From assembly GCA_002169935.2 (NCBI GenBank), contig NHHC02000046.1, positions 1-24,128 of the forward strand: a stretch of 24,128 bases of DNA. The letters are read 5' to 3'. Below the pieces are notes generated by a model. The model ran no database searches. It saw only the letters and a list, made by a program, of their open reading frames with translations, and was not told the DNA's origin. A program made the position numbers and the translations under genes. Positions 1 through 8,673 of this stretch are shown here, one piece after another. Position 1 is the first letter of the stretch. Each line of letters starts with the position of its first letter. This DNA is from Candidatus Pelagibacter sp. TMED153 (lineage in GTDB: Bacteria; Pseudomonadota; Alphaproteobacteria; Pelagibacterales; Pelagibacteraceae).

Positions 1-80
1 ATATTTTCCGGTTAATCCACCACAGTTACTCCAAATTAATGGACCGGGAGGGCAATGCCCTTAAAACTGTGTGCGAAATT
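1..80 (-). ncRNA. Candidate structured 5' leader RNA (rpsB/S2-leader-like), runs off the left edge
   Basis: This stretch is clearly richer in G+C than its surroundings and folds well when read on the minus strand. A 7-bp closing stem pairs 65-71 with 21-27. It encloses a 5-bp hairpin (57-61 with 49-53, 3-nt loop) and a 4-bp hairpin (40-43 with 30-33, 6-nt loop), making a three-way junction. The junction strand 44-47 can also pair with 8-11 (CCGG with CCGG), giving a possible pseudoknot close to where a ribosome binding site would lie. A GC-rich structured leader ahead of the ribosomal protein S2 gene has been described in Candidatus Pelagibacter ubique, and dnaE lies near rpsB in many proteobacteria. 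The S2 assignment is therefore inference: no start codon or coding sequence of the controlled gene is visible, and another leader is possible. Confidence 0.6.
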
Positions 81-87
81 AGTTACT

Positions 88-115
88 GATATATACAACC
101 AAGATAAAAAATCAA
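88..115 (-). promoter_or_regulatory. Candidate sigma-70-type promoter for the left-edge leader
   Basis: On the minus strand TTGATT (115-110) and TATATC (93-88) are separated by 16 bp, a reasonable -35/-10 pair. Transcription would begin near 80-82, just ahead of the structured leader. The -35 element starts 5 bp after the dnaE stop codon, and I see no hairpin-plus-T terminator between dnaE and this site. In such AT-rich DNA chance matches are common, so the main support is its position relative to the leader. Confidence 0.4.
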
Positions 116-119
116 CTGT

Positions 120-3100
120 CTAAACAGTTATTTTTTTTACGTATTCCTTACTTTTTATAGCTTTTAGCTGATTAAAGTCAAATTTTCTCGCATTTTCTAG
201 ATCGTATCGAATTTTTTGATTTTTTTTGTTTATGATCAAACTTATTTCTGTCTGACCTTTTTTAGTCAAAAGTTCTTTTATTTCTTTTATATTATAATTT
301 TCCTTCAATTCAATTGTTACTTTTGAATATGGTTTATTAATTAAATCATCAAGACTTAATATCTTTCTAATATTTATTCGTCTCTTAGATATGTCTGTTA
401 TAGATTTGTCTTTTTGTAATGTTAAAATAAAAGATTCAGATTCTTTTATAATATCTCTATTCTGAATTAAAATTTCAGCAAATAAGAATAGTTCGAACTC
501 CCCTTTATTATCGCTAAATTTGATAATTGCAAAAGGTGTTCCCTTAGCGCTTTTTTTCTCTTGTATAGACATTATAGTGCCCGCTACTAAAGCCTCACTT
601 TCATTATTTTCTAAAAATTCCTTATAAGAAGTAATCTTTAATTGATTAAAAATTTCATTGAATTCATTCAGAGGGTGATCTGAAATATAAAAGCCTAATG
701 ATTTAAACTCTTCTAATAAAAGTTCTTTCTTAGTCCAACTTTCAGACTCGTTATAATCAAATTTATTTTTTATATCGTTATTATCATTAAATAAATTTGT
801 TTGATTGCTTAATTTGTCATCATTTATATTTTTTATCTGTTGAATAATTTTTGGTATAGAGTTTAAAATTTTATTTCTATCTGCATCAAATTCATCAAAA
901 GCACCAGATTTAACAAGACCTTCTAATTGAAGTTTATTGACATCTTTAGCATCTACTCTATTAATGAAGTCTACTAAAGATTTGAATTTACCATTTTTTT
1001 CTCTTTCATCTATTATATTTGATATTGCTTCAAACCCTACATTTTTAACTGCACCTAGACCATAATAAATCTTATTTGTTTCAGTTTTAAATTCTGCAAA
1101 ACATTCATTAATATTAGGTCTGACTATTTTTATTTTTAGTCTTTTTAATTCTTCTACAAACTCTCTTAATTTTGAAGTGTTTGTTAATTCTGTTGACATT
1201 GTTGCTGCTATAAAATCTTCTTTATAGTGCGTTTTCAAAAATGCTGTTTGATAAGCTATTAGCGCATACGCAGCAGCATGACTTTTATTAAATCCATATT
1301 GAGCAAAAGGTTCGATTTTAGTAAAAACAAAGTTTGCTACATCTTTGCTAATTCCATTTTTAATTGCTCCATTAATAAATCTTTCTTTTTGTTTATCTAA
1401 TTCTGCCTTTTTCTTTTTTCCCATAGCTCTTCTTAAAATGTCTGCTTCACCAGCAGTAAAACCTGCTAGTGTTTGAGCAATTTGCATAACTTGTTCTTGA
1501 TAAATAATAATACCGTAAGTTGGTTTTAATATTTTTTCTAAAGTAGGATGAATATAATCTGGTGTTTTAATTCCATTTTTACAATCATTATAAACTGGAA
1601 TATTGCTCATTGGACCAGGTCTATAAAGAGCAACTAATGCTATAATATCATCAAATCTATTAGGCTTCATTTGTTTGATGGCCTCTCTCATCCCTGTACT
1701 TTCTAATTGAAATAATCCTATGGTTTCACCAGTGGATAAAAGATTATAAACTTTTTTATCTTCAAGATTAATTTTACTTATATCTAAATCTATTTTTTTT
1801 AAGTTTAATCTTTTTAAAGTTTTGTTAATTACTGTTAAAGTTTTTAGACCGAGTAAATCAAATTTAACTAAACCCGCGTTCTCTGAAGAATACATATCGT
1901 ATTGAGTTGAGGGTAAGATAAGATTTGAGGTTTGATCAACATAAAGAGGAAATTGTTCAGCTAGTTTGTTGCCTGCAATTACTACTCCCGCTGCATGAGT
2001 TGCCATATTACGATTTAAACCTTCTAGCTTCAAAGAAAGATTTATAAGCTTTTTAACTTTAATATTGTTTTTAATCTCTTCTTTAAAACGTGGTTCTCTA
2101 TCGATTGACTCTTGAAGAGTTAGAGGCCTAGATGGATCAAAAGGTACCATTTTGCAGATTCTATCAACATGACCATAAGATAGTCCTAAAACTCTTCCTA
2201 CATCTCGTAACGCCATTCTGGCTTTTAATTTTCCAAATGTAATTATATGTGCTACGCCACCTTTGTACTTTGATTTTAAATATTCAAAAACTTTATCTCT
2301 TTGCTCTTCACAAAAATCTATATCAAAGTCTGGCATAGAAATTCTGTCAGGATTTAAAAATCTTTCAAAAATTAAATCAAATTCTATAGGGTCAAGATCA
2401 GTAATATCCAGCGAGTAAGCAACTAATGAACCGGCGCCTGATCCTCTTCCAGGTCCTACAGGAATAGATTTTTTTTTTGCCCATTTAATATAATCAGATA
2501 CAATTAAAAAGTAACTTGCATAATTCATTGAATTAATAATGGAAAGTTCATGTAATAATCTATCTTCGTAAATTTTCTTTAACTCATCAGAAGATTTGTT
2601 TTTGTTTTTCTTAAGAATAAAGTTATTTAGTCTTTCTTCTAAACCTTTTTTAGCTTGATCCATAAGTTCATTTTCAACTGATATTTCTTTATTGTTAGAT
2701 ATAGATGGTAAAATAGGTTTTGATTTTTTTGGTTTAAAACTGAATCTCAAAGGAAAATTATAATTATTCTCTAATGCTTCCGGTAAGTCTTTATATAACT
2801 CAAGTACTTCTTCGTTTGTTTTTAAATAATGCTGGTTACTATATCTAAATCTATTTTTGTCATCTATGAACTGTTTTTCACCTATACATATTAAAGCATC
2901 ATGAGCTTCGGCCATACTAGGATCTAAATAATAGACCTCTTGTCCAGCAATTAATGGAAGATCGTATAAGGACGAAAGTTTTAATAAATAATCTTCATAA
3001 TTTTTTTCTTGATTTTCTCCATGTCTTTGAATTTCAATATATAATCGATCCTCAAAAGAAGATTTAAGTTTTTTAATTATATTCTCAAAATATTTTAATT

Positions 3101-3542
3101 TATTGGCATAAAACAGCTTTCCAAAAAAATTATTATAATTACCAGTAAGTATTATTAAATCCTCATTGTTAGAAACTAAATCATCTATTTCACAATAAGA
3201 ATCATAGGAATTGTTTTCTTTTAAATAACTTAGAGAAGATAATTTGGTTAAATTTTTATAACCCTGCTCTGATGTTGCGTATAATGTTATTTTTCCAATA
3301 TGATTATCACTTAAGATATTTACTTGAGTTCCAATAATAGGTTGGGTACCGACTTTGCTTATTTTTTCTGCAAATTCTAAAGCTCCACACAAATTATAAC
3401 TATCTGCGAGACCTATAGCTTTAATTTTTTTTATTTTACAATAATCTGCCAATTCATCAATTTTAATCGCCCCTTCGCAGATTGAATATTGTGTGTGTAC
3501 TTTAATGTTGTTAAATTTTTTATTATGAACGTGCATTAGCAC
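120..3542 (-). CDS. dnaE: DNA polymerase III subunit alpha (replicative polymerase)
   Basis: Catalytic subunit of the chromosomal replicase, acting at the fork with the beta clamp. It has 1140 residues, close to the family norm of about 1160. An N-terminal PHP domain begins near residue 14 (KVHTQYS); the first histidine of the active PHP motif is replaced, so I infer that proofreading comes from a separate DnaQ subunit, as in E. coli. The polymerase core shows VGPGRGSGAG (362-371) and PDFDIDF (404-410), giving catalytic Asp405 and Asp407, with the third aspartate (Asp562) in FDLLGLK. The internal clamp-binding motif QTNLF is at 914-918, followed by an OB fold from about 983. The first codon used is GTG, 11 nt behind an AAAGG; an ATG at 3536 is an equally possible start. 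It overlaps the end of lolD and is the last gene of the run. Confidence 0.97.
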   Translation of the reverse strand: MLMHVHNKKFNNIKVHTQYSICEGAIKIDELADYCKIKKIKAIGLADSYNLCGALEFAEKISKVGTQPIIGTQVNILSDNHIGKITLYATSEQGYKNLTKLSSLSYLKENNSYDSYCEIDDLVSNNEDLIILTGNYNNFFGKLFYANKLKYFENIIKKLKSSFEDRLYIEIQRHGENQEKNYEDYLLKLSSLYDLPLIAGQEVYYLDPSMAEAHDALICIGEKQFIDDKNRFRYSNQHYLKTNEEVLELYKDLPEALENNYNFPLRFSFKPKKSKPILPSISNNKEISVENELMDQAKKGLEERLNNFILKKNKNKSSDELKKIYEDRLLHELSIINSMNYASYFLIVSDYIKWAKKKSIPVGPGRGSGAGSLVAYSLDITDLDPIEFDLIFERFLNPDRISMPDFDIDFCEEQRDKVFEYLKSKYKGGVAHIITFGKLKARMALRDVGRVLGLSYGHVDRICKMVPFDPSRPLTLQESIDREPRFKEEIKNNIKVKKLINLSLKLEGLNRNMATHAAGVVIAGNKLAEQFPLYVDQTSNLILPSTQYDMYSSENAGLVKFDLLGLKTLTVINKTLKRLNLKKIDLDISKINLEDKKVYNLLSTGETIGLFQLESTGMREAIKQMKPNRFDDIIALVALYRPGPMSNIPVYNDCKNGIKTPDYIHPTLEKILKPTYGIIIYQEQVMQIAQTLAGFTAGEADILRRAMGKKKKAELDKQKERFINGAIKNGISKDVANFVFTKIEPFAQYGFNKSHAAAYALIAYQTAFLKTHYKEDFIAATMSTELTNTSKLREFVEELKRLKIKIVRPNINECFAEFKTETNKIYYGLGAVKNVGFEAISNIIDEREKNGKFKSLVDFINRVDAKDVNKLQLEGLVKSGAFDEFDADRNKILNSIPKIIQQIKNINDDKLSNQTNLFNDNNDIKNKFDYNESESWTKKELLLEEFKSLGFYISDHPLNEFNEIFNQLKITSYKEFLENNESEALVAGTIMSIQEKKSAKGTPFAIIKFSDNKGEFELFLFAEILIQNRDIIKESESFILTLQKDKSITDISKRRINIRKILSLDDLINKPYSKVTIELKENYNIKEIKELLTKKGQTEISLIINKKNQKIRYDLENARKFDFNQLKAIKSKEYVKKITV

Positions 3543-4212
3543 GTTTTATATTACCTTTAGAAATACTCAACTTATAATCCGCCTTGTTAGCAAGTTCTCT
3601 ATTGTGAGTTGCAAAAACTACAGCTTTGTTTAATTTTTTTAATTTTAAAAAATAAGAAAATATATTTTCTGAAGTTTTGTAATCTAAATTTCCGGTAGGT
3701 TCATCTGCTAAAATTAAATCAGTTTCAGAAATTAATGCTCTTGCAATAGCTACTCTCTGTTGTTCTCCGCCCGACAACTCATTCGGAAAATGATTTTTCC
3801 TATTTATAATTTTTACATCTTTTAGAATTTTTGTAGCTTTTTCAATTGAAGTATTAGTTTTTTCTCCCTTAATTATTAAAGGCATTGTTACATTCTCTAG
3901 AGCAGTAAAATCTGTAAGAAGATTATTATCTTGAAAAATAATTGATATATTCTTTCTCCTTATTTTATCTTTTTCATCTTCGCTAAAGTCTTGAGTATTT
4001 TTATTATTTAATAATATCTTTCCCTTAGTGGGATCATCTAATAATGCGAGCAAATGTAAAAAAGAAGATTTTCCAGACCCTGATGGCCCAACTAAAGCAA
4101 TTAAATCTCCCCGTTTTATTTTTATATTTACATTTTCAAATAGATCAATAATTCCATTTCTATGCTCGTAAGTTTTTTTTAAGTTAACTGTTTCTAATAT
4201 AATTTTAGTCAT
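3523..4212 (-). CDS. lolD: Lipoprotein-releasing ABC transporter ATP-binding protein LolD
   Basis: ATPase of the inner-membrane Lol complex, which extracts outer-membrane lipoproteins and hands them to a periplasmic carrier. At 229 residues it is normal for the family. It shows Walker A GPSGSGKS (42-49), a Q-loop glutamine (94), signature LSGGE (146-150), Walker B LILAD with catalytic Glu171 (166-171), and H-loop His203. The sequence belongs to the LolD/MacB/FtsE group; LolD is chosen because a LolC/E-type permease sits directly upstream. Its start lies within the last bases of that permease gene (8-nt overlap ATGACTAA), suggesting coupled synthesis of the two partners. Confidence 0.94.
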   Translation of the reverse strand: MTKIILETVNLKKTYEHRNGIIDLFENVNIKIKRGDLIALVGPSGSGKSSFLHLLALLDDPTKGKILLNNKNTQDFSEDEKDKIRRKNISIIFQDNNLLTDFTALENVTMPLIIKGEKTNTSIEKATKILKDVKIINRKNHFPNELSGGEQQRVAIARALISETDLILADEPTGNLDYKTSENIFSYFLKLKKLNKAVVFATHNRELANKADYKLSISKGNIKRANARS

Positions 4213-5437
4213 ATTTTAATGCTCGAAATGTTTTCATTTTTGAAATTCCCATAGCAGGTATATATGAAGCTAAAGCAGATATAAATAAAGAGAATATAAA
4301 TATGATCGCAATTGAATAGAAACTAATTTCACTAGGAAGTTTTTCTAACAAATAAACATCTGAAGGAAATATTTCTAAATTAAAAAAACTTGATAAAATA
4401 TTTCGTATTTTTTCAATATTCAAAGAAAATATTATACCCAATAAAATTCCAGCAATAGTCGCAGAAAATCCAATTGTAAAACCAGTTAAAAAAAATGATT
4501 TTTTTATAGAATTATTGCTGAATCCTAAGGTTTTTAAAATGGCAATTTCTTTTGTTTTGTTTTTTATTAAAATAGTTAATCCTGAAATAATATTAAATGC
4601 AGCTACTATTAAAATTAACGTTAATATAATAAACATAACATTTCGTTCTACCTTTAATGCGCTAAAAAAAGATTTATTTAAATCTGACCAAGAATAAACA
4701 AAATAGTTCTCATTTAATTTTTGTATTTTATCTTTAAATATGTTGGCTTTCATCGGATCTTTTAAATAAATTTCTAGATTTTGTTCATATTCTTCTTTAT
4801 CAAAAATAGATAGAGCGTCAAAAAGGTTTAAAAAAACAAAGTTTTGATCAAATTGATAAAAACCTGTGTTGAAAATACCTGCTATGGTTAAAGTTTCTTG
4901 TTTCGGCAAACCTCCAAATGGTGTGGTTACAAAAACTGAGGACATTAAATTAATTTTATCACCTACTTTTAAATCAAGATTAAATGCAAGTTCTGCGCCA
5001 ATATAAGCAGTATTTTTTTTAAATTTTTCCAAATCTCCGTTTGAAATATTTTTCTTTAAAAAATTTATACTTTTTTGGTTTTTAGAATCTATTCCTTTGA
5101 TAATAATACCTTTAGCGATATCTTTTCCAACCACAATCCCTTCTCCAGAATATGTTTTAGAAATAGTAATATCTTTATTTTTTTTTTTAAGCTTTTTTAT
5201 AAATTCATCTTTAATATTAAAACCGTTAGATTCTATTATTATGTGAGGATTTAAACCTAAAATCTTTTTAGTCAAATCATTTTTAAATCCATTCATAACT
5301 GACATAACAATTATTAAAATTGCAACACCAAGCATAATTCCTAAAAAAGAAAAAATAGAAATTACTTTTAAGAAGCCTTCTTTTTTCTTTGGCCGCAAAT
5401 TTCTTAATGAAATTAATCTTTCTGCTTTAGTAAACAA
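4205..5437 (-). CDS. lolC: Lipoprotein-releasing system transmembrane permease LolC/LolE
   Basis: Membrane partner of LolD in lipoprotein sorting to the outer membrane. Of its 410 residues, the first membrane segment spans about 24-48, then comes a large periplasmic MacB-type domain (about 50-265), then three membrane segments near 268-292, 315-340 and 370-396, which is the LolC/LolE architecture. Only one permease gene is present, as in many alphaproteobacteria, where a single LolC/E-like protein probably forms a homodimer; this is why C and E cannot be separated. It begins 1 nt after the proS stop codon and overlaps lolD by 8 nt. An 11-A run in the coding strand (5188-5178), encoding consecutive Lys codons, is a possible slippage spot. 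Confidence 0.92.
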   Translation of the reverse strand: MFTKAERLISLRNLRPKKKEGFLKVISIFSFLGIMLGVAILIIVMSVMNGFKNDLTKKILGLNPHIIIESNGFNIKDEFIKKLKKKNKDITISKTYSGEGIVVGKDIAKGIIIKGIDSKNQKSINFLKKNISNGDLEKFKKNTAYIGAELAFNLDLKVGDKINLMSSVFVTTPFGGLPKQETLTIAGIFNTGFYQFDQNFVFLNLFDALSIFDKEEYEQNLEIYLKDPMKANIFKDKIQKLNENYFVYSWSDLNKSFFSALKVERNVMFIILTLILIVAAFNIISGLTILIKNKTKEIAILKTLGFSNNSIKKSFFLTGFTIGFSATIAGILLGIIFSLNIEKIRNILSSFFNLEIFPSDVYLLEKLPSEISFYSIAIIFIFSLFISALASYIPAMGISKMKTFRALKYD

Positions 5438-5438
5438 T

Positions 5439-6755
5439 TTATTTTTTTTTAAGTTGAGACTTAATATTTTCCAAATTTAGCATTTCATTTTTTGAATTCA
5501 ATTCTTTGAACTCGAACTTATCTTGTTCTGATTTAGAACCTATTATTATCTGGTAAGGAATACCTATTAAATCATGTTTTTTAAATTTATTGGACATACT
5601 TTCATCTACATCATCTAACAATACGTCAATATTTTGTTTTTTTAATTCTTTATAAATTTTTTCTGCTTTTTCCATATTTTCATTATTGTTTTTGCTAATA
5701 CTAGGTATGATAACCACATCAAATGGAGATATAGATTTAGGCCATTTCATTACATTTTTATTATAATTAGCTTCTATAGTGGCCCCTACTAATCTTGAGA
5801 TGCCTATTCCATAAGATCCCATTTTAACTGCAATTTTTTTTCCACCCTGTGTATCAATTAGGCAACTTAAAGGTTTAGAATATTTGTCACTAAAGTAAAA
5901 AATATGACCAACTTCTATTCCTTTTGTTTTAATTTGATTTTCTTTTTTTACTTTTTTATTAAAATCCGTTTCTTTATACTTATCATCTGTTACTGCATAA
6001 ATTGATGAAAAATCTTCTCTCATTTTTTGTAAAGATTTGTCTGAAAAATCATACTTATTTAAATCTATTTCAAATATTTTTTTATCTGCATATATTTGAC
6101 TTTCTCCTGTTTCTGCTAAAATTATAAATTCGTGAGATAAATCACCTCCAATTGGTCCAGTGTCTGCCGACATAGGTATTGCTTTTAAACCAAGTCGACT
6201 GAAAGTCCTTATATAAGAATAAAACATTTTATTATACGATTTTTTTGCATCTTCATCGCTTAAATCAAATGAATATGCGTCCTTCATATAAAATTCTCTG
6301 CATCTCATTACTCCAAATCTTGGACGTATTTCATCTCTAAATTTCCATTGTATATGATAGAGAATTTGAGGAAGAGATTTATAAGATTTAATACTTGATC
6401 TAAATATATCAGTTACTAATTCTTCATTAGTTGGTCCATATAACATTTCACGACCTTGTCTGTCTTTAATTCTAAGCATTTCTTCTCCGTAATCCTTATA
6501 TCTTCCACTTTCTTTCCATATTTCAGATGATTGTATCGTTGGCATAAGCATTTCTTGAGCGCCAATTAAATTTTGTTCTTCTCTAACAATTTGTTCAATT
6601 TTCTTCATTACTTTAAATCCTAATGGTAACCATGAATAAATTCCTGCTGATGATTGTTTTATCATTCCTGCTCTTAACATTAGCTGATGAGATTTTATTT
6701 TTGCCTCAGCTGGAAGATCTTTCGTAATAGGTATAAAAAGTTTTGATAAATACAT
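5439..6755 (-). CDS. proS: Prolyl-tRNA synthetase, short alphaproteobacterial type
   Basis: Class II aminoacyl-tRNA synthetase that charges tRNA-Pro in the cytoplasm. The N-terminal and motif 1 region occupies about 1-90. Motif 2 is around FRDEIRPRFG (139-148) and continues to FYMKDAYSFD (155-164); motif 3 is GSYGIGISR (313-321). The anticodon-binding domain runs from about 345 to the end. The length of 438 residues and only about 60 residues between motifs 2 and 3 where the roughly 180-residue editing (INS) insertion would sit mark the short form known from alphaproteobacteria. Clearing of mischarged Ala-tRNA-Pro would then need a trans-acting YbaK/ProXp-type protein, not seen here. Its ATG shares one base with the stop of the DUF1467 gene (TAATG). 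Confidence 0.97.
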   Translation of the reverse strand: MYLSKLFIPITKDLPAEAKIKSHQLMLRAGMIKQSSAGIYSWLPLGFKVMKKIEQIVREEQNLIGAQEMLMPTIQSSEIWKESGRYKDYGEEMLRIKDRQGREMLYGPTNEELVTDIFRSSIKSYKSLPQILYHIQWKFRDEIRPRFGVMRCREFYMKDAYSFDLSDEDAKKSYNKMFYSYIRTFSRLGLKAIPMSADTGPIGGDLSHEFIILAETGESQIYADKKIFEIDLNKYDFSDKSLQKMREDFSSIYAVTDDKYKETDFNKKVKKENQIKTKGIEVGHIFYFSDKYSKPLSCLIDTQGGKKIAVKMGSYGIGISRLVGATIEANYNKNVMKWPKSISPFDVVIIPSISKNNNENMEKAEKIYKELKKQNIDVLLDDVDESMSNKFKKHDLIGIPYQIIIGSKSEQDKFEFKELNSKNEMLNLENIKSQLKKK

Positions 6756-7009
6756 TATTGCAAAAAGTTCCTTAAATTTAGGAAATCATTATTTACTAAA
6801 TAATATATCACAATAAATAGTATTGATGTAATTATAGTTGTTATTAAAAATTTTTTAGCTATTTTTGGGTTTTTTGGAGCTCCTGGATCAAACCCTTCGA
6901 TACTATCTTTAAAAATTTCTTTTTTAGATTGAATCCCAAATGGTAAAACAGAAAAAAAAACTACCCACCAAATCATAACATAAATTATTATTGATCCTGT
7001 TATACTCAT
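6755..7009 (-). CDS. DUF1467 family small membrane protein
   Basis: Small 84-residue protein with two predicted membrane helices, about 4-24 and 53-72. The connecting segment contains GFDPGAPKNP (39-48), typical of the DUF1467 family. The function is not known to me. The family is widespread in alphaproteobacteria and is often found, as here, between RNase J and proS. It is joined to both neighbours by 1-nt TAATG overlaps, so it should be made in step with them. Nothing indicates a signal peptide or catalytic residues. The reading frame is real rather than a spacer artefact because it is exactly nested between two overlaps and has a clear membrane-protein composition. Confidence 0.88.
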   Translation of the reverse strand: MSITGSIIIYVMIWWVVFFSVLPFGIQSKKEIFKDSIEGFDPGAPKNPKIAKKFLITTIITSILFIVIYYLVNNDFLNLRNFLQ

Positions 7010-8673
7010 TAAATTCTAGCTATATTAATATTTGTAAAAGGCTTCTTTCCTGTTTTATCCTTAACTATTCTTCTGCAATTTTGTTTAATTGTTTCAATTA
7101 AATTTTTTTCTTGCTTCTTACTTTCTAGAGAAAAAGTCTTACAAATGCTAAAAATTTCATCTTCCATATCAAAAATAAAATTTTCTAAATCATTGCTTTC
7201 AGGTATTCCCTTGCATGAAATAATAGGTTTTTTAATTTTTCCATTGTTAGATAATATTAAAGTAATTTCTAAGTATCCGTTCATAGACAAGTTTTTTCTA
7301 TCTTTAATTGATTTTGAATCTGCTTCTACGTTAAAATATCCATCTAGATATAATCTGCCCGTAGGTGCTTTATCGATGATCTCAGGTTTGTCACCCGGAA
7401 GCATCTTAATGATATCGCCATTTTCTATTAATAAAGTTTTAGGTACCTGCATTTCTTTAGCAAATGCAACATGTTCTTTCATGTGTCTATGTTCGCCATG
7501 AACAGGAATTATACACTTGGGTTTAACCCATTTATACATATCTTTAAGATCTTCTCTATTTGGATGCCCAGAAACATGTACAAATGCGTTTTCTTCGGTA
7601 ATAATTTCAATATTATTCCTCACTATCAAATTTTGTAATTGGTATAATTTTTTTTCATTTCCTGGAATAATTTTAGATGAAAATAAAACACAATCGCCTT
7701 CCTCTATAAAAACTTCTGGATGAATGCCGTTTATAATTCTATTCATTGCTCCCATAGGTTCTCCTTGGCTTCCAGTCGCTAAATATAAAATCTTATTTTT
7801 TGAGATATTTTTAGCATCCTTGGGTTCAATTGGTTCAATTAGATTTCCTAAATAACCGCATTTTTTGGCAGCTTTATAAATTCTTTGCATAGAGCGGCCT
7901 ACTAAACATATTGATCTACCTGTTTTTTTTGCACAGTAAAAAATAGACTCCATTCTAGCAACGTTAGATGCAAAAGATGTAACCAAAATTCTCTTAGATT
8001 TAATTGCCATGATTTTTAACAAACTCTCTCTCACGTCTGCCTCTGAGCCTGCACGTCCCGGACTAAAAACATTGGTAGAGTCACAAATCATTACGGAGAC
8101 ACCTTTATCTCCAATCTTTTTTAATTTTTGTTCATCAACATTACCGCCGATTAATGGATTCGGGTCAATCTTCCAATCTCCTGTGTGTAGAATTGTTCCT
8201 AATGGAGTAGTAATGCTTAAACCATTCGGTTCTAATATAGAATGAGTTAAAGTAACAAAATCTATTTCGAAAGCACCCAACTTAATTTTGCTATTCAAAG
8301 GAACAATATTAAGAAATTTTGAAATATCTATTTTCTTTTCTTTAAATTTTTCTTGAAGCAATGCAGCAGTAAATGGCGTAGCGTATATCTTACATTTTAG
8401 CTGAGGCCAAATATGAGCAACAGAGCCGATATGATCTTCATGAGCGTGTGTGAGGACTATGCCTAATAAATCATTTTTCTTTTCAATTATAAATCCTGCA
8501 TCTGGAAAAATTAAATCAACTCCAGGAACAGAGTCGTCTGCAAACGTTACTCCCATATCTACGATTATCCATTTTTGATTTTCTTCCGATCCATAGGCAT
8601 ATAGGTTCATATTCATGCCTATTTCTCCAGAGCCTCCTAGAGGACAAAAAATTAATTCTTCTTTATTTTTCAT
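7009..8673 (-). CDS. rnj: Ribonuclease J (metallo-beta-lactamase / beta-CASP family)
   Basis: Cytoplasmic ribonuclease with endonuclease and 5'-3' exonuclease activity in mRNA decay and rRNA maturation, found in alphaproteobacteria but absent from E. coli. It has 554 residues, the usual size. The metal-binding motif THAHEDH is at 75-81, with further ligands at His144 and Asp166 (HTGDW). The beta-CASP domain lies roughly at 190-350. HVSGHP (366-371) and PVHGEHRH (390-397) are characteristic RNase J signatures. A C-terminal domain follows after about 450. Its ATG overlaps the coaX stop as ATGA, and its stop overlaps the DUF1467 start as TAATG. Confidence 0.95.
   Translation of the reverse strand: MKNKEELIFCPLGGSGEIGMNMNLYAYGSEENQKWIIVDMGVTFADDSVPGVDLIFPDAGFIIEKKNDLLGIVLTHAHEDHIGSVAHIWPQLKCKIYATPFTAALLQEKFKEKKIDISKFLNIVPLNSKIKLGAFEIDFVTLTHSILEPNGLSITTPLGTILHTGDWKIDPNPLIGGNVDEQKLKKIGDKGVSVMICDSTNVFSPGRAGSEADVRESLLKIMAIKSKRILVTSFASNVARMESIFYCAKKTGRSICLVGRSMQRIYKAAKKCGYLGNLIEPIEPKDAKNISKNKILYLATGSQGEPMGAMNRIINGIHPEVFIEEGDCVLFSSKIIPGNEKKLYQLQNLIVRNNIEIITEENAFVHVSGHPNREDLKDMYKWVKPKCIIPVHGEHRHMKEHVAFAKEMQVPKTLLIENGDIIKMLPGDKPEIIDKAPTGRLYLDGYFNVEADSKSIKDRKNLSMNGYLEITLILSNNGKIKKPIISCKGIPESNDLENFIFDMEDEIFSICKTFSLESKKQEKNLIETIKQNCRRIVKDKTGKKPFTNINIARI

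Noticed and set aside
7145..7501. 118-codon open frame on the plus strand opposite rnj
   Set aside because: It lies wholly antisense to a confidently assigned gene, resembles no protein family I know, and has a composition expected from the complement of RNase J codons. The other plus-strand frames, for example those opposite nuoH, nuoF and lolC, were dropped for the same reason.
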